Under the pieces are notes generated by a model. The model was not told where the DNA came from and made no database searches. It saw only the letters and a list, made by a program, of their open reading frames with translations. Below are positions 5,417 through 12,530 of a stretch of 12,530 nucleotides of DNA, in pieces. Every line of letters begins with the position of its first letter. Position 1 is the stretch's first letter. A program made the position numbers and the translations under genes. Source of the DNA: Oscillospiraceae bacterium (GTDB lineage Bacteria > Bacillota_A > Clostridia > Oscillospirales > WRJC01); the NCBI GenBank assembly GCA_009785015.1, contig WQXD01000078.1, positions 1 to 12,530 of the forward strand, written 5' to 3'.

Positions 5417-6989
5417 AAGGCCTTATTTATCTGTTTTTGTTTCCGGGCTTTTGTTTTCGCTCCCTTTCATTTTCCCGGAACTCTGGCTGCTTTCCTTTTT
5501 TTCGTGCGCGCCGTTTTTTGCCGCGCTTTTCGAAGGAATAAAAAACCGCAGAAAAACCAAAGCGGTGAAATACACCTTGGTTTTCGGGGCGGGTTTTTAT
5601 CTTGTGGCCTATACCTGGTTTTTTTGGATGTACCCCATGGAGCAAATCGGCGTGACCCCCGGGCAGAGCGCTCTCATTGTCGTGGCGGCGTGGCTCATGT
5701 TCCCCATACTCCAGACGTTTGTTCTGTTGATTTTGCCTTTGGGATTGAAAATTCTCGGGAATATACATATATTTTTGCTGCCGGCGCTGACTGCGGGCCT
5801 GTATGTGATAACGGAGTGGGTGCAGTCGTGGTTCATGTCGGGGCTCACATGGGCGAAGGTTTCGGTGGCGCAGTATCAAAATCTGTTTTTCATCCAGAGC
5901 CTCTCGCTTTTCGGCACGTATTTTGTCAGTTTCGCAGTCATTTTCACAAATGCCTGCCTCGCAGTGTACATTTTGAACAAATCGGATAAAACGCCGGCAA
6001 AAAACGGCAATTTTTTGATTCTGGCCGCGATGGTTCTGTGTTTTTCGAATTTTTATTTCGGATACTTCAGAATTATGTATTGCGACCATGCGGAAGCCTC
6101 GGGAGAGCGCCGGAAAATCACCGCGATGATAATACAGGGGAATATATCGTCATATGACAAATGGAACGATATCGACGATTCGTTTTCCGTATACAGCGCC
6201 CTTTTAAAAGAAAACGCCGCGGAAGATATCGATATATGCGTATTTCCGGAGACCGCGATCCCGGTGGCGGTGACAGAGGGCAGTTCCACTTATTTAAAGC
6301 TGCGCGCTCTGGCAGCCGAAAACGACCTGACGCTCTTTACCGGAATCATCTATTACGACGCCGCAAAAGCAAAAAGATACAACGCCATATCGGCCTTCGA
6401 CAAAGCTTACGATTTCATTTTGCCGTACGGCAAACGCCATCTCGTGCCCTTCGGCGAGTATCTGCCCGCTGAGCGAATTTTGACGGCGCTGTTCCCGTTC
6501 GTGTCAAACATATCGCAGTTCGGCTCCGCGCTGACTCCGGGCGAGGGAGAAAACATCATGGAGATAAACGGGGTCAGCTATGGGGGGTTGGTGTGCTTTG
6601 ACTCTATTTTCCCCGAACTCGCGAGAACATCGGTGGCCCGGGGGGCGGATGTTTTGATCATTGTGACAAACGATTCGTGGTTCAGGGATTCGCCCGCCAT
6701 ATACCAGCATAACGCGCAGGCGGTGCTGCGTGCGGTCGAAAACAACCGGTATGTGGTGAGGGCCGCGAACACGGGCGTCTCCTCGTTTATATCCCCCACC
6801 GGGAAAATACTTCGCCAATCCGAAGTTTTAGAGCGCGAGGTCTTGACCCAAAAGATCGAAATCGTGAAAAACAAAACGGTATACACCCGCTTCGGCGATA
6901 TCATATTGTATCTGTCGTGGCTTTATACGGGTTTTTGCGCGGTTTGGAAAATAAAGGACAAGGCGCGCTATAAATCCTGCGCCTCGTAG
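5406..6989 (+). CDS. lnt: Apolipoprotein N-acyltransferase
   Basis: Membrane enzyme that adds a third acyl chain to the N-terminal cysteine of diacylated lipoproteins, using a phospholipid donor. The 527 residues resemble the family (E. coli 512). The first 225 or so are hydrophobic, with about six to seven membrane segments. A nitrilase-like catalytic domain covers about 238-490 and a final membrane segment about 497-515. The Glu-Lys-Cys triad is present as E282 (VFPETAIP), K343 (YGKRHLVPFGEYLP) and C397 (GGLVCFDSIFPE). The conserved TNDSWF (421-426) and RAANTGVSS (452-460) are also visible. The start is TTG, the first usable codon after an in-frame TAA. It is divergent from the lgt operon. 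Its last 22 bases overlap the convergent ABC gene. Lnt is classically a diderm and actinobacterial enzyme, so its presence in a Bacillota-like genome is notable. Confidence 0.94.
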   Translation: MLFKRPYLSVFVSGLLFSLPFIFPELWLLSFFSCAPFFAALFEGIKNRRKTKAVKYTLVFGAGFYLVAYTWFFWMYPMEQIGVTPGQSALIVVAAWLMFPILQTFVLLILPLGLKILGNIHIFLLPALTAGLYVITEWVQSWFMSGLTWAKVSVAQYQNLFFIQSLSLFGTYFVSFAVIFTNACLAVYILNKSDKTPAKNGNFLILAAMVLCFSNFYFGYFRIMYCDHAEASGERRKITAMIIQGNISSYDKWNDIDDSFSVYSALLKENAAEDIDICVFPETAIPVAVTEGSSTYLKLRALAAENDLTLFTGIIYYDAAKAKRYNAISAFDKAYDFILPYGKRHLVPFGEYLPAERILTALFPFVSNISQFGSALTPGEGENIMEINGVSYGGLVCFDSIFPELARTSVARGADVLIIVTNDSWFRDSPAIYQHNAQAVLRAVENNRYVVRAANTGVSSFISPTGKILRQSEVLEREVLTQKIEIVKNKTVYTRFGDIILYLSWLYTGFCAVWKIKDKARYKSCAS

Positions 6990-8698
6990 AGTTTGCCGTA
7001 AATTCCGCCCGATTTTAAAAGCTCTTCGTGTTTTCCGCTCTCGCTTATTTCTCCCTGCTGGATCACTATTATGTTGTCGGCGTTTTTTATGGTGGATAGC
7101 CTGTGCGCGATTATAACCGTGGTTCTGTTTTTCGATATTTTCTTGAGGGACTGCTGTATGATCTGTTCGTTTTCGGTGTCTATGCTGGCGGTCGCCTCGT
7201 CCAAAACCAATATCGGGGGCGCGAAGGCCACCGCCCTGGCGAAAGACAGAAGCTGGCGCTGCCCCGCGGACAGCGTCGCGCCGCGCTCCATCACCGGCTC
7301 CTCGTATTTTCGGGGAAGGGCAGAAACAAACGGGTCCGCGTTGACATATTTGGCCGCTTCTTCGACTTGTTTGTCGGTTATGCCGGCGTTATTCAGCCTG
7401 ATGTTCGATTTTATGTCCCCCGCAAACAAAAATACGTCCTGCATCACCACGGCGATGGACCTGCGGAGCTCGTCGAGCCTGTACCGCCTTATATCCACCC
7501 CGTCCAAAAGTATTTCGCCTTTTTGAATTTCATAAAACCTCCCCATCAGGTTTATTATGGTGGATTTGCCCGAACCGGTCGCGCCGACAAACGCCGTCGT
7601 CTCGTCCGCTTTTATTTTAAAACTCACATCTTTGAGCACATACTCCCCCTCGGTATAGGCAAACCACACATTTTTGAACTCTATATCGCCCCTTATTTTG
7701 GGGACGCTTTCCCCAAGGCTCAAATCTTCCGAATATTCGGCGCTGTCGAGTATCTCAAATATCCGCTCCGCGGACACGCGCCCCGACAAAATGGTGGTGA
7801 ATTTGTCGGCCAGATCGTTGATGGGGGCAAAGAACTTTTTGGAATACGAAATAAACATGTACAAGACGCCGAATTCCAATATCCCGCCGAGTATATCCCC
7901 CGCGCAAAACCATATCAGAACGGATATCGAAAGGGAGTTTATAAACTCGCTCGAGGGCCGAAATACCGCATTGAGCCGCACCTGCGTCACGGCCGCCTTG
8001 TTGTAGGCGCCGTTTATCTCTTCGTACTCGCCGTATTTTTCTTTTTGCTTGCCGTAAATCTGCACCAATTTCATACCCGATATATTTTCCGCGAAAAACG
8101 CGTTTATCCTCGCAATCAAAGACCTGACCCACCGGAAGTTCGCCTTGGCCTTTTTGTTGAAAAACACCGTCGCAATCACGATGAGCGGGATCACGCAAAA
8201 ACTCACCGCCGCAAGCCGCCAGTTCAAAGCCAGCATCGCCCCCACTATGCCGCCTATCATGAAAACGTCCTTGAACAGATCTATTATGACGCCGGAATAC
8301 AGCTCGCTCACCGCCTCGATGTCGTTTGTGACCCTCGTCAAAACGCTCCCCGTCGAGTTTTTATCGAAAAATTTGAGCGACATGCGCTGAATATGGGAGA
8401 AAATCTGCATCCTCATGCCGTGGATTATCTTTTGCCCCATGTAATTCAGGACATTGACCTGTATATACTGCAGCGCCGCCCCCAGAACGCAGCAAAACAG
8501 ATAAATCCCGCCCAGCAGATATATGTCGACCCCGGGGTCTTTTTTTGTGATGTAGTCGTCGATTATGATTTTTGTTATATACGGGTTTATCAGGTCCGCG
8601 GCGATTATGACAAGGGCCAAAAACGCCGAAAGCGCCAAAAGCGGCAGCGCCGTTTTAAAATACGCCATCATCCTGATCCATATATTTTTTTTGCCCAT
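6968..8698 (-). CDS. ABC exporter half-transporter, subunit with intact Walker B Glu
   Basis: A 576-residue fused exporter: six membrane helices in about residues 15-300, then a nucleotide-binding domain in about 335-576. ATPase motifs are Walker A GATGSGKST (372-380), Q-loop Q420, signature LSAGQ (476-480), Walker B ILVLD (496-500) with catalytic E501, D-loop ASID, and H-loop H532. The LSAGQRQLLSFAR form matches the TM288/BmrD/YheH side of heterodimeric exporters. The gene starts one base after the stop of its partner. GGAGGAG-like bases at 8706-8714 inside the partner's end serve as its ribosome binding site, so the two are surely coupled. Drug, lipid or peptide substrates are all known for this group, and the sequence does not say which applies here. 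The 3' end overlaps lnt by 22 bases. Confidence 0.93.
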   Translation of the reverse strand: MGKKNIWIRMMAYFKTALPLLALSAFLALVIIAADLINPYITKIIIDDYITKKDPGVDIYLLGGIYLFCCVLGAALQYIQVNVLNYMGQKIIHGMRMQIFSHIQRMSLKFFDKNSTGSVLTRVTNDIEAVSELYSGVIIDLFKDVFMIGGIVGAMLALNWRLAAVSFCVIPLIVIATVFFNKKAKANFRWVRSLIARINAFFAENISGMKLVQIYGKQKEKYGEYEEINGAYNKAAVTQVRLNAVFRPSSEFINSLSISVLIWFCAGDILGGILEFGVLYMFISYSKKFFAPINDLADKFTTILSGRVSAERIFEILDSAEYSEDLSLGESVPKIRGDIEFKNVWFAYTEGEYVLKDVSFKIKADETTAFVGATGSGKSTIINLMGRFYEIQKGEILLDGVDIRRYRLDELRRSIAVVMQDVFLFAGDIKSNIRLNNAGITDKQVEEAAKYVNADPFVSALPRKYEEPVMERGATLSAGQRQLLSFARAVAFAPPILVLDEATASIDTENEQIIQQSLKKISKNRTTVIIAHRLSTIKNADNIIVIQQGEISESGKHEELLKSGGIYGKLYEAQDL

Positions 8699-8699
8699 A

Positions 8700-10565
8700 T
8701 TACAGCTCTCCTCCCCCGCCCTCTCCGAAAAATCCCCTGACCGATATCCGCGCGCCGCCGGTTCCGTCGTCTGATTTTTCTTCTTTTTTGATTTTATCGC
8801 CGTAAATCGCGGTTTCCAATTTTTGTTTCTCGTGCAGCCTGCTGTAATCCCCGCCCTTTTCGAGAAGCTCTTCGTGCGTGCCCCTCTCGGCGATTTTGCC
8901 TTCTTTCAGATATATGATTTCATCCGCGTTTTTTACGGCCGAAATCCTGTGCGATATTATGATTCCGGTCCTGCCGGAAAGGATTTGGCGGATATTCGAC
9001 AAAATCATCTCTTCCGTGGCGGCGTCCACAGCCGAAAGGCTGTCGTCGAGAATCAATACCGCGGGGTCCTTTACCACCGCCCTCGCAATCGATATCCTCT
9101 GTTTCTGCCCGCCCGAAAGGGTTATGCCCCTTTCGCCGATCACCGTTTCGAAATCCTGCGGAAACCCCATGATATTTTCATATACGCAGGCGAGTTTCGC
9201 CGAATCTATGACTGCGGGCTTTTTTATCTGTTCGTCGAAAAATTTGATATTCGCCTCGATTTGCGCCGCGAACAAAAAGTTGTCCTGCGGGACATAGCCG
9301 ATGTTTTTTCGCAGCGCGTTGATTTCGCGCCCGTTTATATCCGCGCCGTCTATGAATATCTTTCCGTCCTCGATTTTATACAGCCGCAAAAGCAGATTGG
9401 CCAAAGTGGTCTTTCCCGACCCGGTCGCGCCCGTTATGCCGAGCGTTTTGCCCGATGGCACGTGTATGTCTATATTTTCAAGCGCGTTGGTTTGGGCCCC
9501 GGCATATTTGAAACCGAGATTTTTTATCTCTATTTCGCCTCTTGTCACCGGTTCTGTTATGGCGCCGGCACAATCGGCTATGTCGCTTTCGGCGGCAAAT
9601 ATCTCATCGAGGCGGCCCATGGAGGCAAACGCCTTCTGCCAGATCTCGACGATCCGGCCCAGATTCAGCATGGGGGAGAGCATCATCGCGAAATATGTGT
9701 TGAAAACCACGAAGCCGCCGATGTCGATATACCCCGAATTCACAAATACCGCCCCAAAGACCAAAACGGCGGCAAAGCACACGCCGAAACTGGCCTGAAT
9801 CGCGGGATTTAAAATCGCCGACGTCTTTATATACTCCATTTGAAGCCTGAACCTTTCGCGGCTCGCCTTGTCCAATTTTTGTATTTCGGATTCTTCCTGG
9901 ACATAGCCTTTGACAATTCTGATACCCGACAGATTTTCCTGGATTTTGTCGCTTAAATCGGCGAAGGCGTCCTGGACGAGCGTGAATTTGCGGCGTATCT
10001 TCGAGCGCAGGAAAAAAATGACGAAAGCGGCGGCCGCCACGGGCACAACCGCTATCATGGTGAGTTCCAGATTTATATTCACCGCCATGACGGCCACGCT
10101 CGAAAGGTTTACCAAAACCCCTTCGACCAAAAACACAAACCCCATCGCGAAAGCCATCCTGACCGCGCCCAAATCGTTGATCACATAGGCCATCAGATCC
10201 CCCGTTTTGTTTTTGTTATAGAAATCGGGCGGCAAAGTCTGCAGATGCGCGAACAGCTTGGAGCGCAAAAAGCACTCTATATCCCTCGATTTGCCGATTA
10301 TTATCGACCTGAAGGCGAATTTGAGGAAAAACAATACGACCGCCAAAGCGAGCATAAGAGCTGCCCAACCGGATATTTCGGAAAGACTTTGCCTTGGCCC
10401 GGAAAAGTTTTTGTCGAGCGAGTTGGTTATATGGCCGAGTATCTGCGGGATTATGACAGCCGCGGCGCAGGAAGCGGCCAAGGCTGTCAGCCCGATTATA
10501 TACTGCGGTATATGTTTTTTGATATACTCCCCGAAGATCATTTTGAGCGTGATTTTTTTTGACAT
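8700..10565 (-). CDS. ABC exporter half-transporter, subunit with degenerate Walker B
   Basis: A 621-residue partner of the next gene. Membrane domain about 20-315, nucleotide-binding domain about 343-580. Motifs are Walker A GATGSGKTT (379-387), Q-loop Q427, signature LSGGQ (483-487), Walker B LILD (504-507) followed by Asp508 where an active ATPase has Glu, SAVD D-loop, and H-loop H539. The LILDDSLSAVD form is the hallmark of the TM287/BmrC/YheI side of heterodimeric exporters. Its degenerate site would pair with the LSAGQ signature of the partner, leaving one active site. A charged and then Gly-rich tail (about 590-621) extends past the usual end. The ATG follows AAGGA (10574-10578) with 8 bases between, and the gene starts 18 bases after the GH17 gene, so it is probably in the same transcript. 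Confidence 0.93.
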   Translation of the reverse strand: MSKKITLKMIFGEYIKKHIPQYIIGLTALAASCAAAVIIPQILGHITNSLDKNFSGPRQSLSEISGWAALMLALAVVLFFLKFAFRSIIIGKSRDIECFLRSKLFAHLQTLPPDFYNKNKTGDLMAYVINDLGAVRMAFAMGFVFLVEGVLVNLSSVAVMAVNINLELTMIAVVPVAAAAFVIFFLRSKIRRKFTLVQDAFADLSDKIQENLSGIRIVKGYVQEESEIQKLDKASRERFRLQMEYIKTSAILNPAIQASFGVCFAAVLVFGAVFVNSGYIDIGGFVVFNTYFAMMLSPMLNLGRIVEIWQKAFASMGRLDEIFAAESDIADCAGAITEPVTRGEIEIKNLGFKYAGAQTNALENIDIHVPSGKTLGITGATGSGKTTLANLLLRLYKIEDGKIFIDGADINGREINALRKNIGYVPQDNFLFAAQIEANIKFFDEQIKKPAVIDSAKLACVYENIMGFPQDFETVIGERGITLSGGQKQRISIARAVVKDPAVLILDDSLSAVDAATEEMILSNIRQILSGRTGIIISHRISAVKNADEIIYLKEGKIAERGTHEELLEKGGDYSRLHEKQKLETAIYGDKIKKEEKSDDGTGGARISVRGFFGEGGGGEL

Positions 10566-10583
10566 CGTTTTATTCCTTAAGTA

Positions 10584-12332
10584 TTATTTTTCTTCGGACA
10601 ATACCGCGAATTTTTTGCTCGCTTTGTAATCGTACCTGTCGAGTTTGTCCTCATCGGAAGACTTTACCAATAAAACCGCCGCGTTTGTCTGATAGTAGTC
10701 GTTTGTATGCGAGTATAATCTGATAGAAAAGCTGCCGTCCAGCGCGACAAACTGCACAAAGTCGTCCCATGTGGGTTTGGCCCACCATTGGCCATCGACT
10801 TTTATCCACGCGGATATCCTGTAGTCGGCGGGATTTACCCCGGTGACCTTTCCGCGCACGTAAAAATCATTTTTTTCGGAAGGCCATTCTGTAATTGTGA
10901 GAACGGGTTCGCCGTTTTCGCCGCCCGGGCAGTCGGGTATTATCTCGTCGCCGATATCGCCGATATCGATATCTTCAAATTTGCCCCTGAACATCTCGCG
11001 GTATTTGAGCTCGCCGTATTTATCGAATATTCCGAATGCCGGCTCCGCCGGACCGTATTTCACTTTCCAGTCTTCGTCATGCGAAGCGAAAGAAAACAAC
11101 TTAATTTGTTTTTTTGCGGCGTGGTATACCGCCCACATATTGTAGATTGCGGCTTCCCTTCTCGCTTTTTCCTTGCTTTCGCCGGGTTTGGCAAAGGAAG
11201 GCCAGCCGGTTTCCCCCACAATTACGGGCTTGCCTTTCGCCTTCTCCACGGCTCTGTTCAGTTGCTGCGGGAACCACAATTTCCCCGCATCCGCAGCCGT
11301 CGCGCCGCCGGAATACGGGTGATACGAAAAGCAGAAAAAATCGCACGCGTCGGTCAACCGGTCGGAATAGCTGCTCATCACTTCATTGGTACCGACGGGT
11401 ATATCCCCATATCCCGCCTTTTTCAACTGGGCGCGCAATTCATTGATTGCTTTTATGAGTATTTCTTCCGAAGATACAAAGCCCAAGTTTATCGATTCGT
11501 TGCCGCACAAATACATATCCGCATATTCGGCGCATTTGACCGCGTTGGCGATCTGGCGGGCGTTTGAAGCCGCGTCGTCGCTTATGTACAGGCCGACGGC
11601 GACTTTCAGCCCGAATTTTTCGGCGGCAATTCGGGGAATGTTTTCCAAACCCCCCGCGCAGCCGAACGTTCTGATGGAGGACACATACGGCGCGATTTGG
11701 GTCAGACGTTCTTCGATTTGCTCGTCGCTGACCGTAAATAACGGGTCTTCCGCCGACTGGCCGCTTGTATACGGCACAAATCCTATGCCGTCGAGTTTAT
11801 CTATGTAATATGCGAAAATTTCGTCGCCGGGAACCGTTTGGCCGCTTGGCCAGTATCCCGCCTTTGAATCGATATATACGGTATCGTCGTCAAAAGATAC
11901 CCCGAAATCTATGGCCTCCGCGATATCCCTGAGTTTGAAATAATTCGAATCGTAAATATTGTACGCGTCGAACTGCACTTCCTCGCCGTCGATTAAAATT
12001 TTGACCGCGGACACTTTTGCCGGGGCTTTGCCCGGCGGGTTTGCTTTCGCGTCCGCATTGTCGGGCACATAGCCAAGGCCCGTGGTTATGGTTATCACGC
12101 CGTTTTCATAGTCCACTTTAAACGCATCGCCGAGAGCTTGCGCGATCCCCCGCAGTTTGTAGTAGTTATTGCCGTTTATATTATACCCGGGAATCTCGGT
12201 GATTCTGTCGTCGATTTTGATGACATGCGTGCTCGGATCAGCCATAATAACGGTATCCGCGGAAAAAACGGCGCCGCTCAGACAGGGGACCAAGAAAGTC
12301 AAAACAATCGCCCATGATAATATTTTTTTCAT
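10584..12332 (-). CDS. Secreted GH17-type glycoside hydrolase with paired copper-amine-oxidase-type stalk repeats
   Basis: A 582-residue exported protein with a signal peptide (MKK, hydrophobic 5-20, cleavage near 25). Two stalk repeats resembling the copper amine oxidase N-terminal domain (about 28-90 and 109-162) share Y-NI-(D/G)-N-Y-KLR-IA-A. The catalytic part, about 180-450, looks like glycoside hydrolase family 17, beta-1,3-glucanase type: an early GIGFVPYTSG, the acid/base Glu279 in LCGNES, SYHPYSGG (336-343), and nucleophile Glu374 in VIVGETGWPS. An acidic linker (EDIDIGDIGDE, 453-463) leads to a C-terminal beta module (about 476-560) with WWAKPTWDD. It would cleave beta-1,3- or related glucans outside the cell; the stalk repeats probably hold it near the wall. 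The ATG has AAAGGG 8 bases upstream. No anchor or lipobox is seen (Cys17 follows Pro). The exact GH17 subfamily and substrate are uncertain. Confidence 0.82.
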   Translation of the reverse strand: MKKILSWAIVLTFLVPCLSGAVFSADTVIMADPSTHVIKIDDRITEIPGYNINGNNYYKLRGIAQALGDAFKVDYENGVITITTGLGYVPDNADAKANPPGKAPAKVSAVKILIDGEEVQFDAYNIYDSNYFKLRDIAEAIDFGVSFDDDTVYIDSKAGYWPSGQTVPGDEIFAYYIDKLDGIGFVPYTSGQSAEDPLFTVSDEQIEERLTQIAPYVSSIRTFGCAGGLENIPRIAAEKFGLKVAVGLYISDDAASNARQIANAVKCAEYADMYLCGNESINLGFVSSEEILIKAINELRAQLKKAGYGDIPVGTNEVMSSYSDRLTDACDFFCFSYHPYSGGATAADAGKLWFPQQLNRAVEKAKGKPVIVGETGWPSFAKPGESKEKARREAAIYNMWAVYHAAKKQIKLFSFASHDEDWKVKYGPAEPAFGIFDKYGELKYREMFRGKFEDIDIGDIGDEIIPDCPGGENGEPVLTITEWPSEKNDFYVRGKVTGVNPADYRISAWIKVDGQWWAKPTWDDFVQFVALDGSFSIRLYSHTNDYYQTNAAVLLVKSSDEDKLDRYDYKASKKFAVLSEEK

Positions 12333-12363
12333 AAAAATTTCCCTTTCGCTATATATTATTCTT

Positions 12364-12530
12364 TTATTCGCTTAACACCCATTTGCCGTCAATTTTGTTC
12401 CACTCGATTTTGCCCAGATTTTCTGCTTCGCAAGTGGGGGGATAGAATTCGCCGCTCGCGCTTGCATCGCTTGCGTTCATCAAATATACTTCGATTTTTG
12501 TCGCTTTGTCATCTGGAGTGTCTCCGACTA
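12364..12530 (-). CDS. C-terminal fragment of an unidentified protein, possibly sharing the GH17 C-terminal module
   Basis: The last 54 codons of a gene that begins beyond the window, ending at TAA (12364-12366). The fragment contains DDKATKIEVYLMNASD, then GEFYPP, and ends KIEWNKIDGKWVLSE. The KATKIEVYL-like strand resembles the end of the beta module at the C-terminus of the adjacent GH17 protein (AAVLLVKSSDED), so this may be a related secreted protein. That is a weak visual match. The stop lies 31 bases upstream of the GH17 start on the same strand. No promoter or terminator is recognisable in those 31 AT-rich bases, so it is probably the preceding gene of the same operon. Confidence 0.65.
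   Translation of the reverse strand, partial: VGDTPDDKATKIEVYLMNASDASASGEFYPPTCEAENLGKIEWNKIDGKWVLSE

Noticed and set aside
7103..8740. 545-codon open frame on the plus strand opposite the ABC exporter gene
   Set aside because: It lies wholly opposite a gene with all ABC motifs, its translation is rich in Arg, His, Tyr and Pro with no recognisable domain, and it is explained by the codon bias of the real gene.
8823..9812. 329-codon open frame on the plus strand opposite the second ABC gene
   Set aside because: A shadow of the exporter subunit, with no domain signal.
10949..10966. Tandem 9-base repeat CGCCGATAT
   Set aside because: It encodes the acidic IGD linker of the GH17 protein. Two copies are too few to suggest anything beyond a low-complexity linker.
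12279..12302. Lipobox in the GH17 signal peptide (LVPC, Cys17)
   Set aside because: Pro precedes the Cys where Gly, Ala or Ser is needed. A normal signal peptidase I site near residue 25 fits better.

Overview
The window looks like ordinary chromosome from a Clostridia-type member of the Bacillota, GC content a little above half by eye. The evidence for this placement is indirect: paired copper-amine-oxidase-type stalk repeats on a secreted hydrolase, a DUF4358-type lipoprotein, AGGAGG-type ribosome binding sites, textbook sigma-A promoters and a two-gene BmrCD/TM287-288-type exporter. No RNA gene, CRISPR array, insertion sequence or phage gene was seen. Genes are packed tightly and no gap between genes exceeds 190 bases.

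Layout. (1) Bases 1-1973, plus strand: the 3' end of a uroporphyrinogen-decarboxylase (URO-D) superfamily gene, then a complete proS (prolyl-tRNA synthetase). (2) Bases 1960-5294, minus strand: a three-gene operon behind a consensus TTGACA-17-TATAAT promoter. It reads a small proline-rich membrane protein, then lgt (prolipoprotein diacylglyceryl transferase), then a large predicted lipoprotein. The last joins a DUF4358-like domain, an Ig-like domain and an AlgX/AlgJ-like (DHHW) SGNH domain, and its start overlaps the end of lgt by 17 bases. (3) Bases 5335-6989, plus strand: lnt (apolipoprotein N-acyltransferase), divergent from the lgt operon, with its own strong promoter but an unusual TTG start. 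(4) Bases 6968-12530, minus strand: the 3' end of an unidentified gene, a secreted GH17-type glycoside hydrolase, and two half-transporters of a heterodimeric ABC exporter, in one closely spaced series that runs toward lnt.

How the genes fit together. Lgt and Lnt catalyse the first and last steps of lipoprotein maturation, and a 187-base region drives both in opposite directions. The lgt operon also encodes a likely substrate of Lgt, the AlgX-like lipoprotein, which may modify or bind a cell-surface polysaccharide. The second block pairs a secreted beta-glucanase-like enzyme with an exporter; that functional link is inferred only from gene order. The two places where genes converge (proS with the AlgX-like gene, lnt with the ABC gene) have overlapping 3' ends and no room for a terminator between them.

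I do not see a clearly new multi-gene system. The items most worth a second look are the AlgX-like fusion lipoprotein coupled to lgt, the palindrome inside the lgt-operon promoter, and the GH17/exporter operon.
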